Below the pieces are notes generated by a model that had not been told where the DNA came from, did no database searches, and saw only the letters and a list, made by a program, of their open reading frames with translations. A program made the translations under genes and the position numbers. A DNA stretch of 64,000 nt from Pampus argenteus (taxonomy: Eukaryota; Chordata; Actinopteri; Scombriformes; Stromateidae), in assembly GCA_036937835.1 (NCBI GenBank), contig CM072869.1, positions 10,452,001 to 10,516,000 on the forward strand. Reading direction: 5' to 3'. Positions 34,956-46,207 of this stretch are shown here, piece by piece. Every line of letters begins with the position of its first letter. Position 1 is the first letter of the stretch.

Positions 34956-37430
34956 CGTGAAGATTATTTTGTCCTTTTTCATGCATCGAGTCGACAAAAT
35001 AGATGATGATAGATGTCATGCTGCATTCTTTCCAGGAGATGTCAGTATTGTTCTTCATAGTTTAGTCAGCAGGGTTAGTGCTTGTTTGGAGAAATATTTT
35101 CTAGTGGAAGGTTTGGCAAAGTTAGTCAGACCAAATATGGACATAGTGGATGTGCTTTTTTCCCCCTCTTTGTTCACAGACCAGACCTTGAAGTATGCAG
35201 TGATACCCATTTAAATGTTTTGGTTAAGAATGAGAGTTCACCATCTTGTACTCTGGGTTATACAGTCAATAAATATAGAAGGCTCTGTAGTGCTGTTGAG
35301 AATTAGTAAGAAGTAATTTGATTGGTTTTCTACTGACAGCAAGGCAGGCTTGATCATCAACTTTTTCATTCAGGTGATACAGTACTTACTTCACTCTGAA
35401 GCTGATCCTCTCTCTGTGTCCTACGCATATGTGGCAGAGCTACTAAAGGATGGTTAGAGGTGGCCAGCACAATATCTTTGAGTTATCCTAATGAACACCA
35501 TATTTGGTTGTTTGAGTGTTTTGGTCTTGTGCAAGGATATACCACACAGTGAAAAGAGGAAACTGAAGCCATGTGTTTAACTGGGAATGTCCATCTACTA
35601 CTCACCCTCTCTCTGGCTCTGTTTCCCTCTCTCTCTCTCTTTCTCTCCAGACCTGAGGACAGGACATGGTTAACGCTGAAGTTTGAATACAGCTATTACA
35701 ACCTGAGTAGATGAATGATGTTAAGCAGAGCCGCAGTCTGGTCGAGGCCCTCCTCTTATTGTCAGGAACTTTATGATTTCAGACTAATTAGTAAACCACT
35801 CTGTTATAGCTATATTCAAGTTTCCATCAAGGCCATGCATTTATAACCTATTACCATAGACATTTCCATTTGTAGAACAGTGGTCAGCATGGTGATAATG
35901 AAATAAAAAATATTTTAGGGTTTATCTTTGACTCAACCACCTCTCTCTACACTTCTTTATTCTGTATCTCTGTTGGTTGGTGTATAAAAATACATCCTTC
36001 TGTTACATGTCTGCTTCCTGCACATGGTTGTACTGTAGGTTTGAACTCCAGATGCACCTTGTCAGCATTGGGGTTGATGCCTGATCTTTTTTCACCGTGT
36101 CATTAACCTCCTCAGCCCCACGGCTGTTCGGCGGGTCTATTGTTACAAAGTTGTGTGCAGCACGTTTCAAAGCTTCAAAACTTTGTCAAGAGCTCCACTT
36201 TTCCAAAGATATGTCAGACTGAATTTCAGGGACATAAGACATCTAGCACTTTTTTATTTTAATTCAATAAGGCACTGAAACCTGATAAAATATTCCAAAT
36301 GATACAGTCATGACACATACAGTAATCTTATAAATGTCTAATATTTTCAGAGTTGGAAGATTTGTTTTGCATTCACCACAGCTTGTGCTGTTCTTAATCC
36401 CAACAGCCTGGCAGCCATTTAGTTCACACTTTGTTCCACGCTCAAATTCTCAAAATGAAGCCATGTTAACCCCTGGCTGAACCAAAATGACATTGAGTCG
36501 ACTCTCCACTGATCTCAAGTATATTTAACAATGATTGAGCAGCAACAGCAAACACACTCAGTATATATTGGTTTCTTAAATACATAAGTTAACAGGCAAG
36601 TTACTGTGTATTCAGAAGTGTTACCCTGCAGGACTGTCATGATTTGTGCTAAGAACAGCCTCAGTGAAACTGAGAGTTGTCGCACTGCAAAGTTATGCAG
36701 CCTGTTATAGCATGTTAATGATACCCTTTGAAATTTCTATTCAACAGTGTTTTAATTGGTCTTTTGGGAATCGCTTTGTTTGTCTCAATTCTCTCCACTT
36801 CTTTTAACTTGTAGAAAAGTAAAGACAAAGGAAACAAGGTTTGGAAAAAAAATGCACATCAGGAAATGCTTTTTGGTTTTAGGCTGGGCACTTTGTCCGG
36901 AGCATGTTACTGAAACTTTTACTTTTGTTCACAGACAACATTTCAATCAGCAAAGCTCTATCTGAGACAGATCAAAGAATCTTAAATGACTTTGTCAGTA
37001 AAAGGCTTTGTTAAGCTGTGTGAGATCCGCTCCTCCCTTCTGGCCCACAACATTTTAAGTACATTTTATGTGTTTCTAAGTGTGCTATACAGAATCCATT
37101 GTAGACTAAGGAAGGTTTTATCAATATTACAAGCAACACGTGCCACAGCAAGCCAAGAATTTTCCAGCTTACCCAAGTTTATAAATGAGTGGAAACCAGC
37201 ATTGTTCATGGGTTGAATGCTTAAAATTTTGTCTGGCTTCAGTCCATTTTGTCAGGAAGTTTCACATACTCCAGACCCAAAGATAGTATGGTAGAGAGAA
37301 CGTACTTTTGACAAAGAGTTATTAAAACTTCCCAAACACTCAGATGCTCCATGCTCTAAAGATGCTACCAGTGTATAAAGTGTATGGTCTTCATGTAAAC
37401 ACTTAAGTAAATTCTGAAGAAAACAACTGT

Positions 37431-37469
37431 AATACGGCAGTGACATATTACAATTGTCACTGCCATATT
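37431..37469. repeat. short perfect hairpin
   Basis: GGCAGTGACA (37436-37445) and TGTCACTGCC (37455-37464) are perfect inverse complements around the 9-nt loop TATTACAAT. After one mismatch the stem extends four more base pairs (AATA/TATT). No terminator-type or transposon context is evident. Confidence 0.8.
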
Positions 37470-38649
37470 GCCACTGCCTGCTCTGAGAAGCAATGCTCTC
37501 TAACATAAACCTGTGAGACAGCAGCTGATGAATCAACAAGAACCTTTTACTCAGGTCTGGAACACATGACTATTTTAGGTCATCAGACAACATGGAGCCA
37601 ATATAGAGCTAACATAACGCCACTGTACAGCCTCTGATTTAATGAGAATGGTAAACAGAGTCTGTAAAGATCACCTCTGTGCTTTTCATAACTTGGAACT
37701 GATTATTGTCTATGTTACAGTAATGTGGTGGTTGATTTTGCTATATCTAACTTCATATGATAATGAGATGAAAATAAAACCATGCTTACTACTAGCCTTA
37801 TTACCAGCCAAATACCATAAACGTGACATTTTGAGTGACAAATTGCAGGAAGTGTTCCTTTACAGTAGACATAATCTATCCATTTCCATGGGATAACAGG
37901 TAGGTGGTGCTTTTATGTAAAATATATTAGTGTTAGTGGCAGTCCCCTTGAGAGTGTCCATCTTCTGATGAGTGACATTATTCGCTGACTATTCCTCCCA
38001 TGACGGCACAGCAGCTCCTTTGGCCATCGTGTAAGGAAAGCACAGTATTTCTCAGTCAGCAATGACAGCAGGTCTATATTGGGACAGAGCTGAGACTTAA
38101 AACTTGGGCGCTAATTTTGGACACCTCCACAAGTAACAAGAATATCTATTAAATGTTATCATCTGACACCGGCACCTTCTCTTCAAAGGCTCTTCGCAAG
38201 ATTGTGAAACAATGTGAAATGATTTTTTATCTTTTATGTTTTGTTCTGAAACAGTGTTGATAGCAAGCTGTGGAACAGGGGGAACCGTCTGTGTCAGACT
38301 GTGCTGCCGACTGGAACTGATCTGCAGTGTCTCCTGGGATATAAGCTGTCTAGAGTGAAATGTAACACTCGTCCATCCAAACCTCTCAGTCTTAATAAGG
38401 AAACTTTGCTCAACACTCGTTAGATGACAGGCCACATTTCTGCAGAGAAAAAAAGTCCTTGGCTCCTTTTCTTCTCTCAATCCTGTGGCCTCCCCACCCT
38501 GAATTCAAGCTGAATAAACAGTCTCTCCACTGAATGTTCAGCAGATTTTTCTCAACACTGATGCCAGTTTTTACGAGGCGATCTGGTGTGGGAATGATTA
38601 ATCCATACTTCCATAATATGTACAGAAGTATGGATACGTAATCAGGTTC

Positions 38650-38820
38650 ATTTAATTAAGTACTGTGCTGAAGTACAATTTTGAGGTACTTGAGTTTTTT
38701 CATTTTATGCTACTTTATATTCCACTACATTTCCGATAGACGGACATAGTGAACTTTTTACTCCACTGTATTTTTATTTGACAGCTGCTATTTACTACTT
38801 ACTAGATGTTGACCTTACAA
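38650..38820. repeat. dispersed teleost repeat relic (AAGTACAATTTTGAGGTACT type)
   Basis: The run TTAAGTACTGTGCTGAAGTA, CAATTTTGAGGTACTTGAG, TGCTACTTTATATTCCACTA and ACTTTTTACTCCACTGTATT follows a repeat seen throughout teleost genomes. It is diverged and has no coding content. Identification rests on remembered pattern only. Confidence 0.55.
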
Positions 38821-38857
38821 AAAAAAACCCAAAAAAACAATACACTGTTAATTATTA

Positions 38858-39092
38858 AAGCAGCAGTTCCCAACTTTTTTGGCTTGTCTCTCTTATAAAC
38901 AAGCAGTGTGTAGTTTGGGCCCCTTCCAGGTGTTTATGAGTTGTTGGCAGGTCCATCAGACAGTGATATCCCCTTTAAAACCAGACATATTTCAATAACA
39001 TTAGGGAAAGGTTTTTTTTAAATGTTGTGTATCAGAACTTTGATTTTTATTCTTTTCGAGTGTGCCCAACCCCTGGACTGGGAACTATTGCA
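38858..39092. repeat. possible hAT-type non-autonomous element
   Basis: The left edge GCAGCAGTTCCCAACTTTTT and the right edge GGACTGGGAACTATTGC are roughly inverse complements (AGTTCCCA / TGGGAACT), which is the terminal motif of many hAT-derived repeats. The interior has the usual GGCTTGT...AACAAGCAGTGTGTAGT stretch. Target-site duplication is not convincing. Confidence 0.45.
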
Positions 39093-39120
39093 CTAAAATA
39101 CTCAACTGTAACTACAATAG

Positions 39121-39310
39121 TTAAAGGAAACATATTATACACATTTACAGGTCTAGATTTTATTTTATTTTATCTGAGGCTTTCCTAGAATATCTTTGCA
39201 TGATTTACACTTCAAAAAACTCATACTGAGCCTTTATGCAGCCCCTCAGGTCACCCTCTGCCTGAAACAGGCTGTAGCTCCTATCTCTTTAAGACCACCC
39301 CTACCTTGAG
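39121..39310. repeat. dispersed repeat relic next to the hAT-like element
   Basis: TTTACAGGTCTAGATTTTAT, CTTTATGCAGCCCCTCAGGT and GTAGCTCCTATCTCTTTAAG match the general pattern of a fish dispersed repeat. The far boundary is uncertain and may reach 39560. Confidence 0.4.
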
Positions 39311-42300
39311 AGGCATCAACAAACCACACAACAAACTATAGTAGTAGGATTTCACTACTTTTTCTTGAATTAAACTCAAAATGTCAGCTTCTCAAATACA
39401 TCTATACATGTTTGAGCCAAAATCTGATCTGAAATATGAGAGTGGACAAGCAACGCATGGAAAAACCTTAGTAACAAAGGCATGAAATGGACAGCCGTTT
39501 ATGGGCATGCTTGATGAGCAGATCGAGCTCATCTGCAAGGTAGAAAAAACATTTAGGGCGGGTTGACGCCTGGGCTTTTGACTTGCAATGAACAATTTTC
39601 CACATACATTAACTTCACGCTCAACATATATGTCCAGCATCATAACAATATATGCATTGATGCATCAGTACTATAATCTAATCTATAATTTTATAACTAA
39701 CATACAAAAAAAACAAAAAAAGTTACAGGGGCCATTTTTCTGCAGAACAAGTAGGATCTGAATAGTTCTTCCACCACAGCTTTTTTCCATTCTTTTGATG
39801 GGAGTGATGTATTCTTCAGGCGGCCTTGAAACTTAATTACCCTTTTATCATACTGTACATTGTTATCTCAGACAGCTAGACCTCAGGGCAGGAGCTAACC
39901 AGACCTATTTATTCTTATGTCTATGCACTCAGACAGTTGTTTTACAACTGACTATAACTGCACAATTGTTTTATCTAGTTCATTTACTGTGCAGTGAGTG
40001 TGAGCCTAACTGGAAAATGGTCAAAACATGTGATCAGATGTGGGGCTTTTGTTATAAGCATGCAGGTGCTGCAGAGCTATGGGTTCCTGTGGCATTCAAT
40101 ACTACAGAGACACCACTGTGGCTGGGTCTATGACAAGATGTAAGCAAACAACCACTCAAAACCACACTGGAATGTCTCATCACCATAGCTCACTCTTGCG
40201 GTTTGGAGTCATAAACCTGATAGAGACCTTCACTTTCTTATTCAGATTTAAAGAAGTAAAAGTTTTTTTGCTTACATAACATGATTACATGTGTGTTTGA
40301 TGCTCTCACTTAAGAAGAGTGTAGGTTAAGTTTGTTTTTATGAGTGATTGTATTAAGAGGAGCATGTAGAAAAATATGACATCTGAAACACTACCATAGA
40401 AGTCCAGCATCCTCTTCTTCTTGCCATTGTTACAGTTCTCTGCTCCAGAGAGCTCTGACAAACAGGATTGTAACAGGGAGAACAGTGGCTTAGCTGGAAG
40501 TGCATACCAAGAAGTTTTACAGCCCTGTGGAATGGAAAGAAATATCGAGTACGTCTTTGGACCTCACAAAAAGCCCCTGCAAGTCAGCCCTCTCCTCTGT
40601 CTTCTCTACCTCGCTTACAGCAGAGAGCCCATATATGGACACATATATGAAAGATTCTCCCTCTGTGTGCAAACACGGAAACTTCTAGCCATGTGACATG
40701 AGGGGCAAATGATTAAAGGCAAATATTTAAAGAGAGCTATCAACAAGATACTGGACGGCTGTGAACTGTAATACAAAAAAACAAAACAAAAAAAAAACCC
40801 CAAACAGTAACACCAAACATTAATAATTAGGCTGTATGCATTCTGGTCAAAACTTTAGGAAAATCTTTCGAATGCCTCTGATCCCAAAAGGAAAGATTTC
40901 TGAAGAGGAAGGTCAACCTGCCTGTAAACATTTATTTACCACTTCCCTCTTGACTTGCCCCAGTGCACACAATGAATGTGTAAATAGTCTTGTTTTCTTA
41001 ATTGAAGACATATTTTGCATAGACAGATGTCTATACAAATGATAGATGATAGATTTGTGTGCCAGTATTCACACTATAATGTGTCTGGCATATCCTGAAA
41101 TTTTAATTTTACACTAAGATTCTGTGCGTCCTGCCTGAGTCTGAAATGAATCATGACAGTTCCCCCTGAATGCCCCCACACACCCCCCCTTTGGTCTAAG
41201 CTGACTGAGCAGCATCAGATATGGCTGACATTCTTGCCTCTCTGCGTGTCTCCATCTGTAGAGGGGGAACACAAACAAACAGTCTGGGAGGAGCCCTGCA
41301 GAGGCCACAAATATTCCTCAATTATGACTTTTACCACATTTGTGTTTGCAGCTCTGGAAGCCTTCACTTTTGGTATTTTTACTCCATAGCTCAGCTTGTT
41401 TTCTCTCTGTAAGTCATAGCTGACTCCACAGTATCTTTAAGGCTTCTTTACAAACGTTCTTCTTTTAAGTACATTGAAACTGCATCTTCTTTGACTTTAA
41501 ACATTCAAGTTAAGATTTATCAAAATATACCATATTTCATTTAAAGTCAGTCTCAGCAAAACACCATGTATTGGGATTTCTGTACACCATACTCTTATTG
41601 CAGGTGTTTACAGCCTGACAGATGACAGATCCTTTCATTTAACAGCAGTTACTTTTACTGTAGAAAAAACTTGGGACAAGAGGAATGCTACCTATCTTCA
41701 ATGGAGCACCTGCAGGCGAAATATTTGACCTTCATACCCCAGGAATGTGACTCCTCAGATGAAACATGGGTGTGTTAAAGAATCCTGAACATCTTATACT
41801 GTACTCGCACTTTCCTTAATTTACACAGAAAATTTTAAATGGAATTACATCTGACCGAGGGACACTTCTGTGTGATTTACACCCTTAATGACAGATTTAT
41901 CACCACACACAACTGTGTGAGTCAAAGTGTCACAGTGTCCTTGCAACTATCCATCATGTAAAATACTGTTACCCTGTTACTGTACCCTGGTTGCAGTTAG
42001 ATGTCCGCCTGTGTTCGCTAATATACCAGTCTGAGTCTTAGGGCTGCTGGTATATGTCACTGGAACATTACTGTGAATATACCCAGCAGCAGTAGGGCAT
42101 TGACCAGGCTTGGGTTACAGCTTGCCTTTCACCCTCCTTATAACCCCTCTCCATCTATGCTATACTATTATGCCCCTGCATGGAGCTATCTAATCCCAGG
42201 GGTATCGTCCTAAAGAGTCAAGGAGTTCTCTCTATATATATCTGGACGATGTCTGCAAAAATCTTCTGATGGTATTTGACAAGGAGCCTGCCTACCAGCA

Positions 42301-44167
42301 CTGTGCTTCTTAAAGTTTCACTCAGTGGTTGTGCGCTCCAACATGGAGGGAGCACTACACTCAATATTTCCTCACTGTTCTGATGCAGTTGTAATTAGTG
42401 TCAAGTTATTGGAAAATAACCACACACATGTCAAAATATTGTAGCTTCATATCAAATTATGTAGTTTCAGTAAAGAGCAGGGCTTAAGATATTATATTTT
42501 GCTTTTTTTTTAACATCTGGCAGGCATTGTGACTAAGCCTCAACAGAGGCAGTGAAATAGTTCCTTTAATGCAGTAACATTTTAACCATGGGAGAACCTT
42601 AAATGTCTCTCCCAAGGGTCCTCTTATGCAAACATGAGTTCAGCCGCAACAGCCAAGTACAGCTCAGCTCCTCCCTGAATGGCGACTCAGGAGAACCGGA
42701 CATTCCACATACATGGTGGGTTGTCACTGTAGGCCTAAAAGATTAACATTAATACAGTGATAAAGTATTAGCATTAGGATTAAATGGCTCTGTGTCATTT
42801 AAATGGATGACAAAATATGCTGCAAGCTCTGGGCAACAGAGTTGAATAGTTGATAATCTGAGAGTTATGAGTATCCTTTGTTATCGATTTCCTGAATTGG
42901 CATGTGAAAATTGGTTATTTGACACCCTCTCTGGTCCCCTTTTCCCCCTTTTACATCTATATATACTCACAGTATAGCTATAAATATTTGCATGTCCTCA
43001 GAGTTGCCTCGTGTTTTAACGTGGTTTTGTATACTGCTATTCTTTTACAACCTTGTTTATAACCATTCCCGTCATAAAAATCTCTCGTGGCAGCAAAGTA
43101 AAGATAGTGGTAGGGTAGTGAATGTGAATATGCATTCAGCTTATTGCTGCACCTGTCTCACTCAGCTGTCGCCTCATGTAAACAACTGAATCTGGATTCC
43201 AACATGTCAGAGAATCTCAGATCTTTTCAGAAAATGGGCAACAGTTGTCTGATGGCATGTTTTTTTTTTCACTGCCAGACAAATTGTATGTTGTAAGTAG
43301 CAGATACCTCATTCAGTAAAGTCTGACAACATCCTCTCAGCTGTTTGCCGCCTATGAGGATGAATATTGAAAAGATTCTTGGCTCTTGAATGAATTGACT
43401 GCTTTCTACACAGCCAGAGAATTTTTCTAAAGACAATAAAATAATTCACACTAGTCATGTTTTAAAACCAAATACTACTACATGTAAATGGTGGCAAATA
43501 GTCCTGAATGTATTTTTTTTAAAAATGCTTTCATCAGCTTTCTGGTAGGAGGCTTAAGAGAACTTGAGAAGCTGAATTATTTTCCAAAGAACACAAAATT
43601 ATATGTCTGGAGCTCTTTTTTTTTTTTTCTTTCACTTCAGCAGCCATGAAAAAGAAACTCTTTCTGCATCTGTGATGACTTCAGAAAGCTACCACCGCCT
43701 AAAAACTTTAAAAAAAATAAATAAATAAAAAAATCTGAAATATTAGAAAATTTTGCCTGTCATTGCATTTAATGTCATTGCACATACGTATATATGTATC
43801 ATGGGAAATAATGAAAACATCACTGTGCTTGATGTCCTTCAGCTCTGGTCTATGTGAGTGCAGTAAGCCTACATTACCTTTTAATTTTCCAGTGGGATCT
43901 AAGTAGGAACGCAGTAGCCTTTCAATGTGACTGCTTTAATCAAAGCAAGCCTATGGGCTATTATTACGGTGCCACTATGTTAAAGGAAAACATCATAATG
44001 GAGCTTATTTTCATTCCCAGAATGCCACAACAAATCCAGCAGACAAGTAAATATTAAATATGACTGAAAAAATAAACAGCATGAAATATGCATACAGTAC
44101 TACATCAAGAACTACATTTATAATGCAACTGTTTGTATTTGACATACTGCAAAATATCTATATGTAC

Positions 44168-44237
44168 CTATACTATACTATACTATACTATACTATACTA
44201 TACTATACTATACTATACTATACTATACTATACTATA
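44168..44237 (+). repeat. (TACTA)n pentanucleotide array, about 14 units
   Basis: Uninterrupted TATAC/TACTA repeats for about 70 bp. One frame is open throughout (YTILYYTILYYT), which is a by-product of the repeat and not a protein. Confidence 0.97.
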
Positions 44238-45690
44238 TGTATACTATAACTTGATTCAATAAAGTAATACAGTGCAGTTTTGTACAGCATAATCCAAGCT
44301 TTATTTATTTATTTATTTATTTGGAATGAATCATTGTCGTTCATCTACAGACTGAGAAAAAGATGTTATCAAATTCCAGTTTTCCTGAAATGTGATCCCA
44401 CATGTAATACCTTTCAGACTGATCCAGTGCAAGAGAAAAGCAGGCAGAAGGACGACCAGATCTGTGACCAGTATTTTTCAGTGTCAATCACAATTATACA
44501 AATGCTAGCGTATTAGAGCATGGACGGGCCTTAGATTATCAAGATACTTTTCTATTATTGTGCCCATCAATCAGCATCAATTACAAGTTTAAAGTCCAGT
44601 GTCTGGAGACAAAGCAAAACCTTGAATAATAACAAAAACAACATGGTGAGAAAATTGTACTGTACACCATTCCTAATGTTGTCATCACTGATTGGGGACA
44701 AGGCAGATTATTTAATTCTACACATATGAATGAGTCTGCCAGGCATTGCAACAAGACAAGGATTATTTTGGGGGCGTATCTAATGGCATTGGACCTTGGC
44801 CTCTTGCCACAGTGTCTTGGATCCATATTACAGACCAAGGCAGGTGCGTGAAAGAGAAGGCGACCCTAAAAATATCCTTGAGTATCTTTGAGAAGACTCG
44901 GAGACACTTGGTGTGTCCTTAGTCCCTTTCCCCTTGTATACTTTTCATTATAGCTCATTGCATATGTACAATGTTAAATTTTATAAATCTCAATTAGTGC
45001 GATTAGTTGGTCAAATTAACTAAAATACAAATGTAGTTTATAATATAATTGTATGGGTTAAATGTATTTAAGCTTTAAACATTTAAGTTTAAAGCTACTA
45101 ATATGAAATATTATTCTTTAATAATAATATAGTTTGTTATATAATAATAGTTTGTAAAACACTTAATGTTTCTTAAATGCCAAGTCAATCAGCAGCTCAG
45201 CAGCTGTAATAGTATAAAACCCTTCCTGCATTGGTTAGTGCTGCTGCTCTGCCACAGTCAAATGACACATCAACAGTTTACAGGGAGGATATCCGATACA
45301 TTATCAGGTAAACACTTCCCTGTCTTGAGCCCATCAGATTGTGAACAATGCCTCTAGGGTTTTCTTGGCTTATCAAAAGCATCTCTTCTCAGGCACCACA
45401 CTTGCCCTGAGCTACCACAACTCATATGAACTTACACCCACCCACCCACACACAGACACACACACAGACATCAGTGGGTGCACACAGCCTGGTGAGACGG
45501 TTACAGTGGTTCAAATCCCCGTCTGTCATAGATGAACAGGAGGACAGTGTCACTGTGGAATCAGAAAAGATCATTGACATAAGAATCAAACATGTCCCAG
45601 ATTTCATTAATGCTTAAAAATTAACAGAGACAAGAAACCCAATAAAATGAGCGGCCATCATGTATTTAAATCTTAAGCAGATGTTTAATG

Positions 45691-46093
45691 CTGTGCTCTC
45701 ATCCAGTAAGAGCTGCTCTTCTTCTCTTCTGTAAATTCAGTGGGTTCTTTTACATGAGCGTTAGGAAGCTATTCTGTGGGAGCTACCGGCTTGTCCATCA
45801 CACACCATATAAAGGCGTATCAGAAATCAAATGTTTGGGAGCAACGAATCCGCGAGCAGATCCTCCAAAAACGTCTGGGCAACCACACACGCCTCCTCCA
45901 AAAAAGTATTGGATGTCCAAAGGAATTCAGTCACCCCCCTCTTGAAAGTACATATTTGACAGGGCACAGTAAGGCAGAGCCTGCACTCCAGCTCAGCGTT
46001 CAGTTAGGCACAGACGCCCTAGCCCCTCTCCCAGTCTCTCCTTGGTCTTCGTTTGGACGTTTTGTCGGTGCCACCGAACAGCAATAAGCAGCC
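45691..46093 (+). promoter_or_regulatory. tpm1: tpm1 upstream promoter and 5' UTR (exon 1a, long isoforms)
   Basis: A TATA box TATAAA lies at 45808-45813 inside CCATATAAAGG, about 280 bp before the ATG. A GC-richer leader follows (GCCCCTCTCCCAGTCTCTCC, ...GGTGCCACCGAACAG) up to the start at 46094 in context AGCAGCCATGG. The arrangement, and the fact that the whole segment was copied together with exon 1a at 61.3-61.7 kb, marks it as the promoter of the long muscle-type transcripts. The start site itself is inferred. Confidence 0.7.
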
Positions 46094-46207
46094 ATGGATG
46101 CCATCAAGAAGAAGATGCAGATGCTCAAGCTCGACAAGGAAAATGCCTTGGACAGAGCTGAGCAGGCTGAGGGAGACAAGAAAGCAGCAGAGGACAGAAG
46201 CAAACAG
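46094..46207 (+). CDS. tpm1: tpm1 exon 1a (long isoforms)
   Basis: Thirty-eight codons, MDAIKKKMQMLKLDKENALD then RAEQAEGDKKAAEDRSKQ, ending before donor GTCGGC. It is the N-terminal overlap segment that joins head to tail with the next tropomyosin. The ATG has a strong context (GCCATGG). Nearly identical to a second copy at 61680-61793. Confidence 0.97.

Larger units (their letters stand above)
34956..45690. other. tln2-tpm1 intergenic region, no gene recognised
   Basis: About 10.7 kb. No open stretch on either strand resembles a known protein, and none has a plausible exon structure. Recognised contents are the dispersed repeats at 38650-39310, a pentanucleotide array at 44168-44237 and TTTA repeats at 44301-44322. 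Less AT-rich, repeat-free blocks such as 41110-41400 and 41940-42420 are the best candidates for regulatory sequence, but no specific site can be supported. Confidence 0.6.

Noticed and set aside
37252..37539. Minus-strand open frame of 95 codons in intergenic DNA
   Set aside because: No family resemblance, no splice or promoter context, and length is expected by chance.
44060..44254. Open frame with repeated YYTIL residues
   Set aside because: It is produced entirely by the TACTA pentanucleotide array.
45071..45096. Palindrome AGCTTTAAAC / GTTTAAAGCT with 6-nt spacer
   Set aside because: Very AT-rich surroundings make such palindromes likely by chance, and no element boundary coincides.
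45806..45816. CCATATAAAGG as an SRF CArG box
   Set aside because: There are seven A/T bases between CC and GG instead of six; it is better read as a TATA box.
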